64,000 nucleotides of DNA from Halobellus limi (GTDB taxonomy: Archaea; Halobacteriota; Halobacteria; Halobacteriales; Haloferacaceae): contig NZ_CP031311.1 of NCBI RefSeq assembly GCF_004799685.1, positions 558,001 through 622,000 on the forward strand, written 5' to 3'. Below the pieces are notes generated by a model. That model was not told where the DNA came from. It made no database searches and saw only the letters and a list, made by a program, of their open reading frames with translations. Of the stretch, positions 34,961-44,247 are shown one piece after another. A program made the position numbers and the translations under genes. How positions within the stretch are numbered: the stretch's first letter is position 1; each line of letters opens with the position of its first letter.

Positions 34961-34968
34961 GATATAAA
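34961..34968 (+). promoter_or_regulatory. TATA box of MFS gene
   Basis: GATATAAA is a strong archaeal TATA element. It predicts a start near 34988-34993, so the mRNA would either be leaderless from an in-frame GTG at 34989 or carry a 20-base leader to the ATG at 35013. Confidence 0.6.
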
Positions 34969-35012
34969 CAGTTATTTTCGAACTGGGAGTGGTATCGACA
35001 CTGAGTTCTCGA

Positions 35013-36224
35013 ATGCGAGTCGCCGACACCATCCAGCACGAAGCGACGGAACTGTGGGGCGACGGGAAGGGGCCGCTTTTGGCCTCCATCGCGGGCGGGT
35101 GGGGCGTGCTCTTGGGGACGCGGATGATCTACCCCGTCCTCCTCCCGTACCTCCGATCGTCGTTCGACCTCTCGCTCACCGTCGGCGGACTCCTGGTGAC
35201 GGTCCTCTGGCTCGGGGTGTCGCTCGGACAACTCCCCGGTGGAATCCTCGCCGACCGCTACAGCGAGCGCGGCGTGATGGTCGCGGGCGCACTCGTCGTC
35301 GCGTGCGCGCTCGTCCTCGTCGTCACCGCGCCGACCCCGCTCGTCCTCTTCGCCGCCACGGGACTCGTCGGCCTCGGCCAGTCGCTTTACCCCATCGCGC
35401 GGATCACGATCCTCTCGAAGATCTACCCCGACCGCATCGGTAGCGCCCTCGGCGTGACGATGGCCACGGGAGACCTCGGACAGACGGTGCTCCCACCGAT
35501 CGGGGGTGCGATAGCCGCGGCGGCCGCCTGGCAGTTCGGCCTCGGGTTCGTCGTGCCGCTGCTCCTCGTCGTCGCCGGCGTCCTCTGGACCGTCCTGCCC
35601 GCACGCCCCTCGACGGCGAGCCCGGTCGACTCCCTCTCCGCGGAGAGCGCCTCGTCCGTCGTCGGGAAACTCCGCCGGGCCAACCTCGGGTTCGTCGCGT
35701 TCATCCTCTTTCTGTACATCCTGATCTGGCAGTCGTTCACCGGCCTCTATCCGACCTACCTCGTCGAACGGAAGGGGCTCTCCTCCTCGATCGCGGGGCT
35801 CCTCTTCAGCGTCTTCTTCGCGTTCGGCGTGCTCGTCAAGCCGCTGGCCGGCGCTGCCTACGACCGGATCGGGTTGCGCCGCGCGCTCGTCATCGTCCTC
35901 GTCGGGCCCGTCGCTGGGCTCGCGATCCTCCCGTTCGTCGAGCGCCTCTGGTTGCTGGTCGTGGTGACCGCGCTCGTGAGCACGATGCTCGGTTCGGGGG
36001 CGATCACCCAGTCGTACCTCTCCGATGCGATCCCCGAGGAGGTCCGAGGGACCGGACTCGGCGTCGTCCGGACGACGTCGGCGACGCTCGGCGCGCTCGG
36101 GCCGGTGCTCTTCGGGGCGCTCGCCGACCGCGGCTACTTCGACGAGGGGTATCTGCTGCTGGCGGGGGTGCTGGTCGTCGTGATCTTCCTCACGCTCCGA
36201 CTCCCGGAACGGTCGGGGGGCTGA
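35013..36224 (+). CDS. Major facilitator superfamily transporter
   Basis: A 403-residue carrier with twelve predicted membrane helices. The loop between helices 2 and 3 has the MFS signature GQLPGGILADRYSERG, and the matching loop in the second half is KPLAGAAYDRIGLRRALV. The substrate cannot be told. An in-frame GTG at 34989 would add eight residues; the ATG is preferred as it starts near the amphipathic helix before membrane helix 1. The inverted-repeat element at 36234-36315 begins ten bases after the stop. Confidence 0.88.
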   Translation: MRVADTIQHEATELWGDGKGPLLASIAGGWGVLLGTRMIYPVLLPYLRSSFDLSLTVGGLLVTVLWLGVSLGQLPGGILADRYSERGVMVAGALVVACALVLVVTAPTPLVLFAATGLVGLGQSLYPIARITILSKIYPDRIGSALGVTMATGDLGQTVLPPIGGAIAAAAAWQFGLGFVVPLLLVVAGVLWTVLPARPSTASPVDSLSAESASSVVGKLRRANLGFVAFILFLYILIWQSFTGLYPTYLVERKGLSSSIAGLLFSVFFAFGVLVKPLAGAAYDRIGLRRALVIVLVGPVAGLAILPFVERLWLLVVVTALVSTMLGSGAITQSYLSDAIPEEVRGTGLGVVRTTSATLGALGPVLFGALADRGYFDEGYLLLAGVLVVVIFLTLRLPERSGG

Positions 36225-36233
36225 CCGCGACCT

Positions 36234-36315
36234 ATAGTAGCGCTTGCACGTCTTCACTCACTCGATCGCACGACGGAATACGATCGGATGGGTGATCAGC
36301 TGCAAACGCTACTAT
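36234..36315. mobile_element. 82-bp element with 15-bp terminal inverted repeats
   Basis: Arms 36234-36248 (ATAGTAGCGCTTGCA) and 36301-36315 (TGCAAACGCTACTAT) match at 14 of 15 positions. The right arm lies inside the last codons of the histidine kinase gene, so the element supplies its stop codon. No open frame inside and no clear target duplication. It looks like a miniature inverted-repeat element or a terminator hairpin between convergent genes. Confidence 0.5.
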
Positions 36316-37483
36316 CGCTCTCGCCCTCGTCGAGGCCGGTGATCTCGAACCGCGCGCCGCCGTCGCTTCCCGCCGAGACGGCGACGTCCCACCCGTGCGC
36401 GTCCACGACTTTCTTCGTGATCGACAGTCCGAAGCCGGTACCGTCCTCCTCGGTGGAGTACCCGTCCTCGAACACGTGCGCTCGGTCGGCTTCCGGGATA
36501 CCGGCGCCGTCGTCTTCGACGTAGATTCCCCGCCCCTCCGACAGCGTGCCGACCCGGACGGTCACGTCGGCACCGCCGTGTTCGATCGCGTTCCGGAACA
36601 GGTTCTCGAACAGCTGCTGCAGTCGGGTCGGGTCCCCGTCGATCTCCAGGCTGTTCTCCACTTCGAGCGTCGCGTCCGCCGATCGGACGTGCGACCAGCA
36701 CTCGCTGACCAGGGCGGCCAGGTCTATCGACTCCGTGTCCGTGATCTCCTCGCCCTCCCGCGCGAGCACTAAGAGGTCCTCGATCAGCGCGTCCATCCGA
36801 TCGAGCGCGTCCCGACACCGCTCGATGTGTTCGGGATCGTCCGCCTCCTCCGCTAGGTCGAGATAGCCCTGGGCGACGCTGAGCGGATTCCGGAGGTCGT
36901 GTGAGACGACGCTCGCGAACTCCTCTAACTGGTCGCGCTGCCTCTCGATCCGCGCGGTGGCCTGTCGTTGGAAGAGTTCGTAGCTTACCCACTCGGCCAT
37001 CAGTTCGACGTAGGTCTCCTCGTCCTCGCTGAACTCCCGTTCGCGAGGCTCCGAATCGGCGAAGCAGAAGGTCCCGTACACGTCGCCGTCGACGACGACC
37101 TTCGTCCCGATGTAGGATTCGAGACCGAACTCCTCGTAGGCGGCGTCCCGCTCCCATCCTTCGAGTGCGGCGTGCTGCACCGTCAGCGCGTTCTCGCGCT
37201 TTACCGTTTTGCGACAGTACGCCTTGGACAACGGACACGACTCCCCCGCCTGTAGCTTCTCGTGGTCGCCGCTGGCCTCGACGATCACCTGCGTCCCGTC
37301 GGAGATCTCGGTGAGAAAACCGGCTTCGACGCCGAGGTACGTCCGCCCCAGCGTCAGGAGTTCACGGAGTCGCTCCTCGAAGGGCCGTTCGTGATCCGCC
37401 GTGATGCGGTACATCCGACGGAGCGCCTCTCCCTCAGACAGCACTCTCCCGTCGTCCGATCGATCGTCGTCTGAGAGAGACAT
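36296..37483 (-). CDS. GAF sensor histidine kinase, orphan
   Basis: A 395-residue soluble kinase. An N-terminal GAF domain (about 35-180) contains a CPLSKAYCRKT segment with two cysteines. The HisKA box is VVSHDLRNPLSVAQGY (about 195-210, His phosphorylated), followed by the ATPase with N box LFRNAIEHG, G1 DDGAGIP and G2 TGFGLSITKKVV. There are no membrane segments, so it senses a cytoplasmic signal. No response regulator gene adjoins. Its last codons lie in the inverted repeat element at 36234-36315. Confidence 0.92.
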   Translation of the reverse strand: MSLSDDDRSDDGRVLSEGEALRRMYRITADHERPFEERLRELLTLGRTYLGVEAGFLTEISDGTQVIVEASGDHEKLQAGESCPLSKAYCRKTVKRENALTVQHAALEGWERDAAYEEFGLESYIGTKVVVDGDVYGTFCFADSEPREREFSEDEETYVELMAEWVSYELFQRQATARIERQRDQLEEFASVVSHDLRNPLSVAQGYLDLAEEADDPEHIERCRDALDRMDALIEDLLVLAREGEEITDTESIDLAALVSECWSHVRSADATLEVENSLEIDGDPTRLQQLFENLFRNAIEHGGADVTVRVGTLSEGRGIYVEDDGAGIPEADRAHVFEDGYSTEEDGTGFGLSITKKVVDAHGWDVAVSAGSDGGARFEITGLDEGESDSSVCS

Positions 37484-37795
37484 ACGAACAGTAGTTGGAG
37501 AGTGGTCGTTTAGGTTTTTTCACCCCTGACGGGGAGCGTCTGTGACAACTCCGGCCCCCGGCCGGACGTGGCAGCAGAAGAGTGGGACTGCCGCGATTCG
37601 CTCCGCTCTTCCTCGTGTTCCCACTTCGACGGAGTCGAAGGTTGGACCGCCCGGATTCGAACCGGAGGAAGACGGACCACTCGCTTCGCTCGTGGTTGCG
37701 ACTTCCAGGGTTCGAATCGCGGGGGCGTCCACACAACACAGACACGTATCGCTCGCACACGCTATGCGGTGCTCGCTGAGTGGGCTGTGTAGAAG
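37484..37795. other. 312-bp region of tRNA-Pro 3' fragments
   Basis: No convincing gene. GGACCGCCCGGATTCGAACC at 37644-37663 repeats the 3' part of tRNA-Pro (37798-37817), with two more matching bases after it. A third, decayed copy is at 37582-37604 (GTGGGACTGCCGCGATTCG). A GGTTCGAATC motif like a T-arm occurs at 37709-37718 in plus orientation. It looks like scars of integration at the tRNA 3' end. Confidence 0.65.
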
Positions 37796-37868
37796 TGGGA
37801 CCGCCCGGATTCGAACCGGGGTCACGGGCACCCAAGGCCCGAAGTATACCAGGCTAACCCACGGTCCC
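37796..37868 (-). tRNA. tRNA-Pro (anticodon TGG)
   Basis: Read on the minus strand, the acceptor GGGACCG pairs with CGGTCCC and the discriminator is A. The anticodon stem CGGGC/GCCCG holds the loop CTTGGGT with anticodon TGG, and the T-arm is CCCGG-TTCGAAT-CCGGG. A TATA-like stretch (complement of GAGTAAAGGATT, 37893-37904) lies upstream. CCA is not encoded. Its 3' end is repeated downstream (37644-37665), marking it as an integration target. Confidence 0.95.
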
Positions 37869-37931
37869 GTAACTACCTCTGGAACGGTCACCGAGTAAAG
37901 GATTTCGTTCGGTTCGCGTCGCGATCGACCC

Positions 37932-39782
37932 TCAAACCCCCCAGATGGCGGCGATTCCGACGGTCGTCACCGCGGCGAACACCAGCTGTAAGGGCCCGCC
38001 CACGCGGATGTAGTCGCTGAATCGGTAGCCGCCGGGGCCGTAGACGAACAGGTTCGTCTGGTAGCCGACGGGCGTCATAAACGCCGTCGACGCCGCGAAC
38101 GTCACCGCCAGCACGAACGAGAAGGCGTTCGCGCCGAGGGCCCGTGCGGCCTCGACCGCGACGGGGACCATCAACACGACGCTCGCGTTGTTCGAGATCA
38201 CGTTCGTCAAGAGCGCCGTGAGGAGGTAGAACGCCGCCAACACGCCGACCAGCGGGAGCACCTCGCCGGTCGCGACGACGAACTCCGCGAGGAGCGCGGC
38301 CCCGCCGGTGGCCTCTAAGGCGATTCCGAGCGGGATGACGCCGGCCAGGAGAAAGACGACGTCCCACTGGACCGACTCGTAGATCTCTCCCGGGCGGAGA
38401 CACCCCGTCGCGACCATCGCGAGCGCCCCGGCGAGCGCGGAGACGACGATCGGAAGGACGCCGAGCGCGGCCAGCGCCACGACGGCGACGACGATCCCCA
38501 CGGCGACCGGGGTCTTCGAGCCGCGGTAGTCGTGCCGTTCGATCTCCTGGGCGACGATGAAGTCGCGGTTGGCGTCGAGGCGCTCGACGCTGTCTGCTGT
38601 CGCCTGCACGAGCAGCGTGTCGCCGACGCGCAGCGTGACGTTGTCCATCCGACGGCGAAAGAGCTCCCCGCCGCGGCGCAGCGCGAGCACCGTCGCGTCG
38701 TACCGCTGTCGAAAGCTCGCGGAGGCCAGCGACTCGCCGACGAGCGACGAACCGGGGGCGACGACGACCTCGACGAGGTTCTGTCGGGTCTGTCCGGCCT
38801 CCAACTCGGCCTCGTCGACCGCCGTCGGGACGAGATCGAGCCCCTCGACGTCGAGCAGTTCGACCAGCGTGTCGCGGTCGGTCCGGATCGCGAACACGTC
38901 GCCGGCGTGGATCTCCTTCGGCCCCAGCGGTTCGAGGAACACCTCCCCGTCGCGGATGAGCTGAATGAGATCGACGTCGAAGTCGGTCTCGACGAGCGCC
39001 CGCCGCACCTGCTGGCCCACGAGCGGGGAGTCCTCGCGGACGACGACCTCCGTCAGGTACTCGGCCATCTCGAACTCCTCGGTCAGGTCCTGTCGGGGCT
39101 TGATCCGCTCGGGCGTCAGCCACCGTCCCACGGTCAGCAGGTAGGCCGTCCCGACGACCGAGACGACGATGCCGAGCTGTGTGAACTCGAACATCGTGAA
39201 GGTGCGACCGATGAGTCGCCCCGACAGTTCCGAGGCGAGGATGTTCGTCGACGTCCCGATGAGCGTGAGCATCCCTCCGAACATCGACGCGTAGGAGAGC
39301 GCGAGCAGGAGCTTCGAGGGCGACGTGCCACCGCGCTCGGCCAGGTCCGTCACCATCGGAAGCAGGATCGCGACCGCCGCGGTGTTGTTGATAAAGCCGG
39401 AGATGGGCGCGACGACGCCGATCGTCGCCCCCAACTGCCGGTTCTGGCTCTCGCCGGTGAACGAGGCGATCCGCGCGCCGAGCCGCTGGATCACGCCCGT
39501 CCGCTGGACCCCGTCGCTGAGGACGAACATCGCCAGGACCGTCAGCGTCGCCCCGCTTGAGAACCCCGAGAGGGCGTCGCCGGGGTACTCGGCGAACAGG
39601 ACGATCGGCTCGGCGAGGGCCCCGACCGCGACGAGCGTCGACGACGCCGGCTGGATCAGCAGCAGCGCCACCATCACCCCGATCGCGGTGATGTCCACGG
39701 GCACCGGCTCGGTGACGAAGAGCACGAGCGCGCAGAGGACGACGAGGAAGACGACGGCGATCCCCGGCGATATCGGTGTCAC
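37932..39782 (-). CDS. SLC13-type anion transporter with two RCK_C domains
   Basis: A 616-residue member of the divalent anion:sodium symporter group. Two blocks of membrane helices (about 1-190 and 405-616) flank a cytoplasmic middle with two TrkA-C/RCK_C domains (about 210-290 and 300-380; EVVVREDSPLVGQQV and EVVVAPGSSLVGESL mark each). The C-terminal half has NVISNNASVVLMVPVAV and TPVGYQTNLFVYGPGG, the substrate-binding SNT-like and TPxGxQTN motifs. Sulfate, phosphate or dicarboxylate are possible substrates; the RCK_C domains point to ligand control. Confidence 0.9.
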   Translation of the reverse strand: MTPISPGIAVVFLVVLCALVLFVTEPVPVDITAIGVMVALLLIQPASSTLVAVGALAEPIVLFAEYPGDALSGFSSGATLTVLAMFVLSDGVQRTGVIQRLGARIASFTGESQNRQLGATIGVVAPISGFINNTAAVAILLPMVTDLAERGGTSPSKLLLALSYASMFGGMLTLIGTSTNILASELSGRLIGRTFTMFEFTQLGIVVSVVGTAYLLTVGRWLTPERIKPRQDLTEEFEMAEYLTEVVVREDSPLVGQQVRRALVETDFDVDLIQLIRDGEVFLEPLGPKEIHAGDVFAIRTDRDTLVELLDVEGLDLVPTAVDEAELEAGQTRQNLVEVVVAPGSSLVGESLASASFRQRYDATVLALRRGGELFRRRMDNVTLRVGDTLLVQATADSVERLDANRDFIVAQEIERHDYRGSKTPVAVGIVVAVVALAALGVLPIVVSALAGALAMVATGCLRPGEIYESVQWDVVFLLAGVIPLGIALEATGGAALLAEFVVATGEVLPLVGVLAAFYLLTALLTNVISNNASVVLMVPVAVEAARALGANAFSFVLAVTFAASTAFMTPVGYQTNLFVYGPGGYRFSDYIRVGGPLQLVFAAVTTVGIAAIWGV

Positions 39783-39873
39783 ACGCGGTCAGTCGGGGTG
39801 ACGAGTCAAAATACCGTGGGATTGCTCGCCTCACGTTCCGGGAACTGTCTTCTCCGCGAGGAACAGTCCCCGT

Positions 39874-41931
39874 TCAGAACTCGTCTTCCAGTTCCATCTC
39901 GGCGACCAGTTCGTAGGGCTCCGTGCCCGAGCGAATCAGATCCAGAATGCGGAAGGCGTCCGTCGGCGAGAGGAAGTGTCGACAGACCGCTCTCCCCAGC
40001 GGCGTCGGCTCGAAGCCGTCGATGAACTCCCACTGCAGCAGCTTTCCGAGCGCGTGCTTCGTCGGGACGTCGCCGACCATCCGATCGTTCAGCCGCTTCG
40101 CGCGCTTGCCGGCGACGACGACGTTCGCGAGCGTCTCCTCGGCGGCGGCGGTCTCGTCGTAGTGGGTCAGCACGTCCTCCATCTCGCCCTTCAGGAGCTT
40201 GAACGCCACCTCGTCTTCCGTCATCTCCATCGAGTTGTGGTAGACGCAGTCGGGTTCGACGAGCAGGTAGACCTTCCCCTGATCGTGGTAGTCGGGGCGG
40301 CCGGCGCGTCCGAGCATCTGCTCGAACTCCTGGACGGAGAGCCACTCGATGCCCATCGCCAGCGAGTCGAAGATCACCTGCGAGGCGGGGAAGTCGACGC
40401 CGGCGGCCAGCGCGGCGGTCGTGACCACCGCGGCGAGGTCCTGATCGCCGAACTGCCGCTCGACGCGCTTCCGCTGGCCGTAGTCGAGGCCGGCGTGGTA
40501 CGGCGCGGCGTCGTACTCCAGCTTCCTGGAGATCTCGTGACAGCGCCGCCGCGAGTTGGTGAAGACGATGGTCTGTCCCCGGTAGCCCTTCGAGGACTTC
40601 GAGTCGAACTCGCGTCTGACCAGTTTGTTCACGATGTCGGGCTTCTCGCGGCCGTCGGCGAACGTCACGTGCCGCTCGATCGGCACCGGGCGCTCCTCGA
40701 ACTCGATGAGCGTCGCGCGGAGCCGCTCGGCCAGCGACTCGGGGTTGCCGACGGTCGCCGAGAGGTAGACGTACTGCGCGCCGTCGTAGCTCTCGCGGCG
40801 CCGCTGTCGCCGCTCGTTGTAGTACTTTAATCGACTGATGAGACCGTCGAGGCGGTGGCCGCGCTCCTCCTCTTTCAGGGTGTGGATCTCGTCGATGACG
40901 ACGGTCCCGACGTCGCCGAGGTCCTTTCCCGTTCGAAGCGCGTGGTCGATCCCCTCGTAGGTCCCGACGACGACGTCGGCGTTCGGGTCGAAGCGGTTGC
41001 CGTCGTCGTTGATTCTGGACGCGCCGACGCGGATCGTCACGTCGAGGACGTCGCCGTAGCGCTCCTCGAAGTCCTCGTGCTTCTGATTCGCCAGCGCGAC
41101 GAGCGGGACCAGAAAGAGTAGCTTCCCGTCGCCCTTCAGCGCCCGGTCGATCCCGGCGAGTTCGCCGACGAGCGTCTTCCCGGTCGCGGTGGCGGACACG
41201 ACGAGCTGGTCGCGACCCTCGAAGAGGCCGTTGTCGACCGCGAGCGACTGGACCGGAAGCAGGGTGTCGAAGCGGTCCTCGACGCGCCGCTGGAGTTCGG
41301 GGTGGAGATCGAGCGTCGACGTCTCGACGAGGTCGACCTCGTCGGTCGTCGCGCTGACGGTGTCGAACTTCGTGAGGTCGGGGTCGAGACCGCCCGAGAG
41401 GAGGTTCGAGATCCGATCGAGGTCCTGGGTTTCGAGCAGCAGGTCCTCGAGGCGGTCCTGGGCCGCGCCGGTGAGCCGTCCCGACGCGGAGAAGTCGAGT
41501 TCGCGCTCCAGTTCGCGCTTCGCGCAGTCCGGACAGATGTGCTCTCTATCGGTCTTGATCGCCGTCTCCTCGGTGATCGGCGAGTAGCGGCCGTCGGAGG
41601 CGCAGTAGCGACACGTCCGGACGACGAGCGCCTCCAGCTGGTAGCCGTCGAGCATCTCCTGTAGCTCTTTTCGGCGGTGCTTGGCGGTCTGCTGGGAGAT
41701 GCGGATCCGCGCGGCGCGGCGGGCGAGTTCGACGAACTGGCTCGGGTCGCGCGGCTCCTCGGAGGACCCGCGCTTGACCCGGAACTTCGCGGGGCGGGGG
41801 CCGGCGTCCGTCTCCTTCAGTTCGAGCACCGCGCGGAAGACGCGCTCGCCGTCCCGCTCGACGACGACCAGGAAGTCGTCGCCGGATTCGTGGAGGAAGA
41901 GCGTGTCGACGCGGCCGACCTGTTGTGACAC
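39874..41931 (-). CDS. Ski2-like DEAD/DEAH helicase with zinc ribbon
   Basis: A 685-residue superfamily 2 helicase. The N-terminal 190 residues form an extra domain (DUF5814-like) with a zinc-ribbon pair CRYC and CPDC (about 105-140). The helicase core follows: Q-like region LLPVQSLAVDNGL, Walker A SATATGKT, DEIH box in VVIDEIHTLKEE, YLSATVGNP, and motif VI QMLGRAGRP. This fits Ski2/Hel308-like enzymes, but the ribbon and the short C-terminus set it apart from Hel308. The role is probably RNA or DNA remodelling; the substrate is unknown. Confidence 0.88.
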   Translation of the reverse strand: MSQQVGRVDTLFLHESGDDFLVVVERDGERVFRAVLELKETDAGPRPAKFRVKRGSSEEPRDPSQFVELARRAARIRISQQTAKHRRKELQEMLDGYQLEALVVRTCRYCASDGRYSPITEETAIKTDREHICPDCAKRELERELDFSASGRLTGAAQDRLEDLLLETQDLDRISNLLSGGLDPDLTKFDTVSATTDEVDLVETSTLDLHPELQRRVEDRFDTLLPVQSLAVDNGLFEGRDQLVVSATATGKTLVGELAGIDRALKGDGKLLFLVPLVALANQKHEDFEERYGDVLDVTIRVGASRINDDGNRFDPNADVVVGTYEGIDHALRTGKDLGDVGTVVIDEIHTLKEEERGHRLDGLISRLKYYNERRQRRRESYDGAQYVYLSATVGNPESLAERLRATLIEFEERPVPIERHVTFADGREKPDIVNKLVRREFDSKSSKGYRGQTIVFTNSRRRCHEISRKLEYDAAPYHAGLDYGQRKRVERQFGDQDLAAVVTTAALAAGVDFPASQVIFDSLAMGIEWLSVQEFEQMLGRAGRPDYHDQGKVYLLVEPDCVYHNSMEMTEDEVAFKLLKGEMEDVLTHYDETAAAEETLANVVVAGKRAKRLNDRMVGDVPTKHALGKLLQWEFIDGFEPTPLGRAVCRHFLSPTDAFRILDLIRSGTEPYELVAEMELEDEF

Positions 41932-42080
41932 GCACGGCGGTACGTCGAGGAGGTATTTCAGCGGTTCGTCTCCGAGCGTGCGGTCCGATCGGTCGCGCCG
42001 CGCGGCGGCGACGTCGAGGGCGGAACTCCGACGGCGACGCCGCGGCTGGACTTAAGTCCCGTGCCCGACTACGCCACGGT

Positions 42081-43256
42081 ATGCGAGGAATCCGTATCGG
42101 TAGCGCCTTCGGGATCCCGATCAAGCTCGATCTCACGTTTCTCATCGTTCTGCCGCTGTTCGCGTGGCTCATCGGGGCCGACGTCGGCCAACTCGCGGTC
42201 GTCGTCAACGACCTCTTCGGGTCGGCGATCGACGCCGGGCCGCTCACGACGGGCTCGATGCAGTGGGTGCTGGGCGCGGCCGCGGCGATCGGGCTGTTCG
42301 TCTGCGTGCTGCTCCACGAGTTCGGCCACTCGCTGGTGGCGATGCGCTTCGGCTACGAGATCGACTCGATCACGCTGTGGCTCTTCGGCGGCGTCGCGAG
42401 CTTCGCCGAGATGCCCGAAGACTGGAAGCAGGAGCTGTGGATCGCCATCGCCGGCCCCATCGTCAGCGTCGCGCTCGGCGTGCTCTCGTATCTCGTCTTT
42501 CTGGTGCTCCCTACCTCGCTCGATCCCGTGAAGTTCGTCGTCGGCTACCTCGCGCTGACGAACGTCGTCCTCGCGGTGTTCAACATGCTCCCGGGGTTCC
42601 CGATGGACGGCGGGCGGGTCCTGCGTGCACTACTCGCGCGTACGCGTCCCCACGCGCGAGCGACCCAGATCGCCGCGGAGGTCGGGAAGGTGTTCGCCTT
42701 CCTCCTGGCCATCTTCGGACTGTTCACCAACCTCTTCCTGATCGCGCTGGCCTTCTTCATCTACATCGGCGCCTCCTCGGAGGCCCAGCAGACGGTGATG
42801 AAGGCGGCGTTCCAGGACGTGACGGTCAAGGACGTGATGACGCCGCGGGAGGACCTCGACGTCGTGAGCGAGAACACGAGCGTCGCCGAACTCCTCGAAC
42901 GGATGTTCACCGAACGGCACACCGGTTATCCGGTGATGCAGAACGGCCGGCTCGTCGGGATGGTGACGCTCGACGACGCCCGGACGGTCAAGGAGGTCGA
43001 ACGCGACGCCTACCGCGTCGGCGACGTGATGTCGAACGAACTCACGACCATCTCCCCGGACGCGGACGCGATGACCGCCATCGAGGAGATGCAGCGGAAC
43101 GACGTCGGCCGGCTCCCGGTCGTCGACGACGCGGGCGAGGTCGTCGGGCTCATCTCGCGCTCGGACCTCGTCACGGCGTTCAACATCATCCAGTCCCGGG
43201 GGACGCTCTCGTCGATCACGCCGAGCGATCGGTCCAGCCTCCCCAACGCTCGCTGA
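42081..43256 (+). CDS. Site-2 protease (M50) with tandem CBS domains
   Basis: A 391-residue intramembrane metalloprotease. The zinc site HEFGH (79-83) lies in a membrane helix; the third ligand is in NMLPGFPMDGGRVLRAL (about 170-188). The CBS pair occupies about 250-375 (VKDVMTPREDLDVV; YRVGDVMSNELTTI). This matches the CBS-containing archaeal S2P group, cleaving membrane anchors of regulators; CBS domains may sense adenine nucleotides. The ATG at 42081 begins with MRGIRIGSAFGIPIKLD, the usual start of this group. Confidence 0.93.
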   Translation: MRGIRIGSAFGIPIKLDLTFLIVLPLFAWLIGADVGQLAVVVNDLFGSAIDAGPLTTGSMQWVLGAAAAIGLFVCVLLHEFGHSLVAMRFGYEIDSITLWLFGGVASFAEMPEDWKQELWIAIAGPIVSVALGVLSYLVFLVLPTSLDPVKFVVGYLALTNVVLAVFNMLPGFPMDGGRVLRALLARTRPHARATQIAAEVGKVFAFLLAIFGLFTNLFLIALAFFIYIGASSEAQQTVMKAAFQDVTVKDVMTPREDLDVVSENTSVAELLERMFTERHTGYPVMQNGRLVGMVTLDDARTVKEVERDAYRVGDVMSNELTTISPDADAMTAIEEMQRNDVGRLPVVDDAGEVVGLISRSDLVTAFNIIQSRGTLSSITPSDRSSLPNAR

Positions 43257-43349
43257 CCCGTTTCCGCGCGTCGCGGACGGGACCCGCCCCCCGATGGGTC
43301 GGTTCTCGACGCGGTGTTTCGACTGCGTTCGTACTTCTGCCGAGACCCC

Positions 43350-44120
43350 TCAGCCGTCCGGCTCCGCTGCTCTCTCACCGACGGGTTCGGCGCCTGCCCC
43401 GGTGAGCGAGAGGTCCGCGCTCTCGCGGAGCCACGCGACGGCCTCGTCGAGGACCGCCTCGTCGTCGCCGGTGAGCTTAATCCGCGTCTCGTCGGCCGCC
43501 CGGTTCGGATAGCTCCCGACGCGGACGCCGAACTCGTCGGCGACCTCGCCGAGTTGTGCGGCGAGTGCGCCCTCGGGTTCGGGCGAGTACAGCGTCCGCG
43601 TCGCGACGGTCCCGCCGAAGTCACCGGCGACGTTGTCGAACACCGCTTCCATCTCCTCGGGGATGCCGGGGAGGACGTACACGTTCTCGACGACGCAGCC
43701 GGGTGCGAGCCCCTCGGGGTTCGGGATCGGCGTCGCGCCCTCGGGCATCGAGGCGTACCACTCCGCCCGCAACTCGAAGTCGAGGTCGGGATTCTCCGCG
43801 AAGATGCGGTCCAGCGTCTCCTGAACGTCGGCCTCGGCCACGGCGTTGACGACCAGCTCTCGATCCAGTCCGGCCGCGACGGCCGGCATCGTCACGTCGT
43901 CGGGCGTCCCGCCGAGCCCGCCGGTGACGACGACGGCGTCGAAGCGCTCGCCCCACTCGCGGACGGTCTCGGCGACGACGGCCTCGTCGTCGGGGATCAC
44001 GATGATCCGCGCGACGTCGACGCCCCGTTCGGTGAGTCGCTCCGAGAGCCACGTCGCGTTCGTGTTCTCGATGTCGCCCGCGAGGAGTTCGTTGCCCACG
44101 GTGACGATCGCCGCGTTCAT
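43350..44120 (-). CDS. CinA N-terminal (molybdopterin-binding) family protein
   Basis: A 256-residue protein of the MoCF/CinA_N fold. It begins AAIVTVGNELLAGDIENTNATWL, then VVVTGGLGGTPDDVT, the MPT-binding-like segment, and YVLPGIPEEMEAVF, closing with a small alpha/beta domain. The C-terminal amidohydrolase domain of bacterial CinA is absent, as usual in archaea. Some relatives hydrolyse ADP-ribose or FAD-type pyrophosphates. No molybdenum genes are nearby, so a cofactor-recycling role is more plausible than molybdopterin synthesis. Confidence 0.9.
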   Translation of the reverse strand: MNAAIVTVGNELLAGDIENTNATWLSERLTERGVDVARIIVIPDDEAVVAETVREWGERFDAVVVTGGLGGTPDDVTMPAVAAGLDRELVVNAVAEADVQETLDRIFAENPDLDFELRAEWYASMPEGATPIPNPEGLAPGCVVENVYVLPGIPEEMEAVFDNVAGDFGGTVATRTLYSPEPEGALAAQLGEVADEFGVRVGSYPNRAADETRIKLTGDDEAVLDEAVAWLRESADLSLTGAGAEPVGERAAEPDG

Positions 44121-44247
44121 ACAGGCTCTCTCGAACGCTGGCGATTTAAGCCCCTTCCCACAGCGCAGGCGATCGCTTCACGACCGCTCGCGCCGACCTG
44201 ACGCCGAGAAGCGGAAAGTCCATATTCCGCGGCCCGTAGTGACGGGT

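Noticed and set aside
37510-37898. Several short overlapping frames near tRNA-Pro
   Set aside because: They run through tRNA and tRNA-fragment sequence on both strands and have no acidic halophilic composition.
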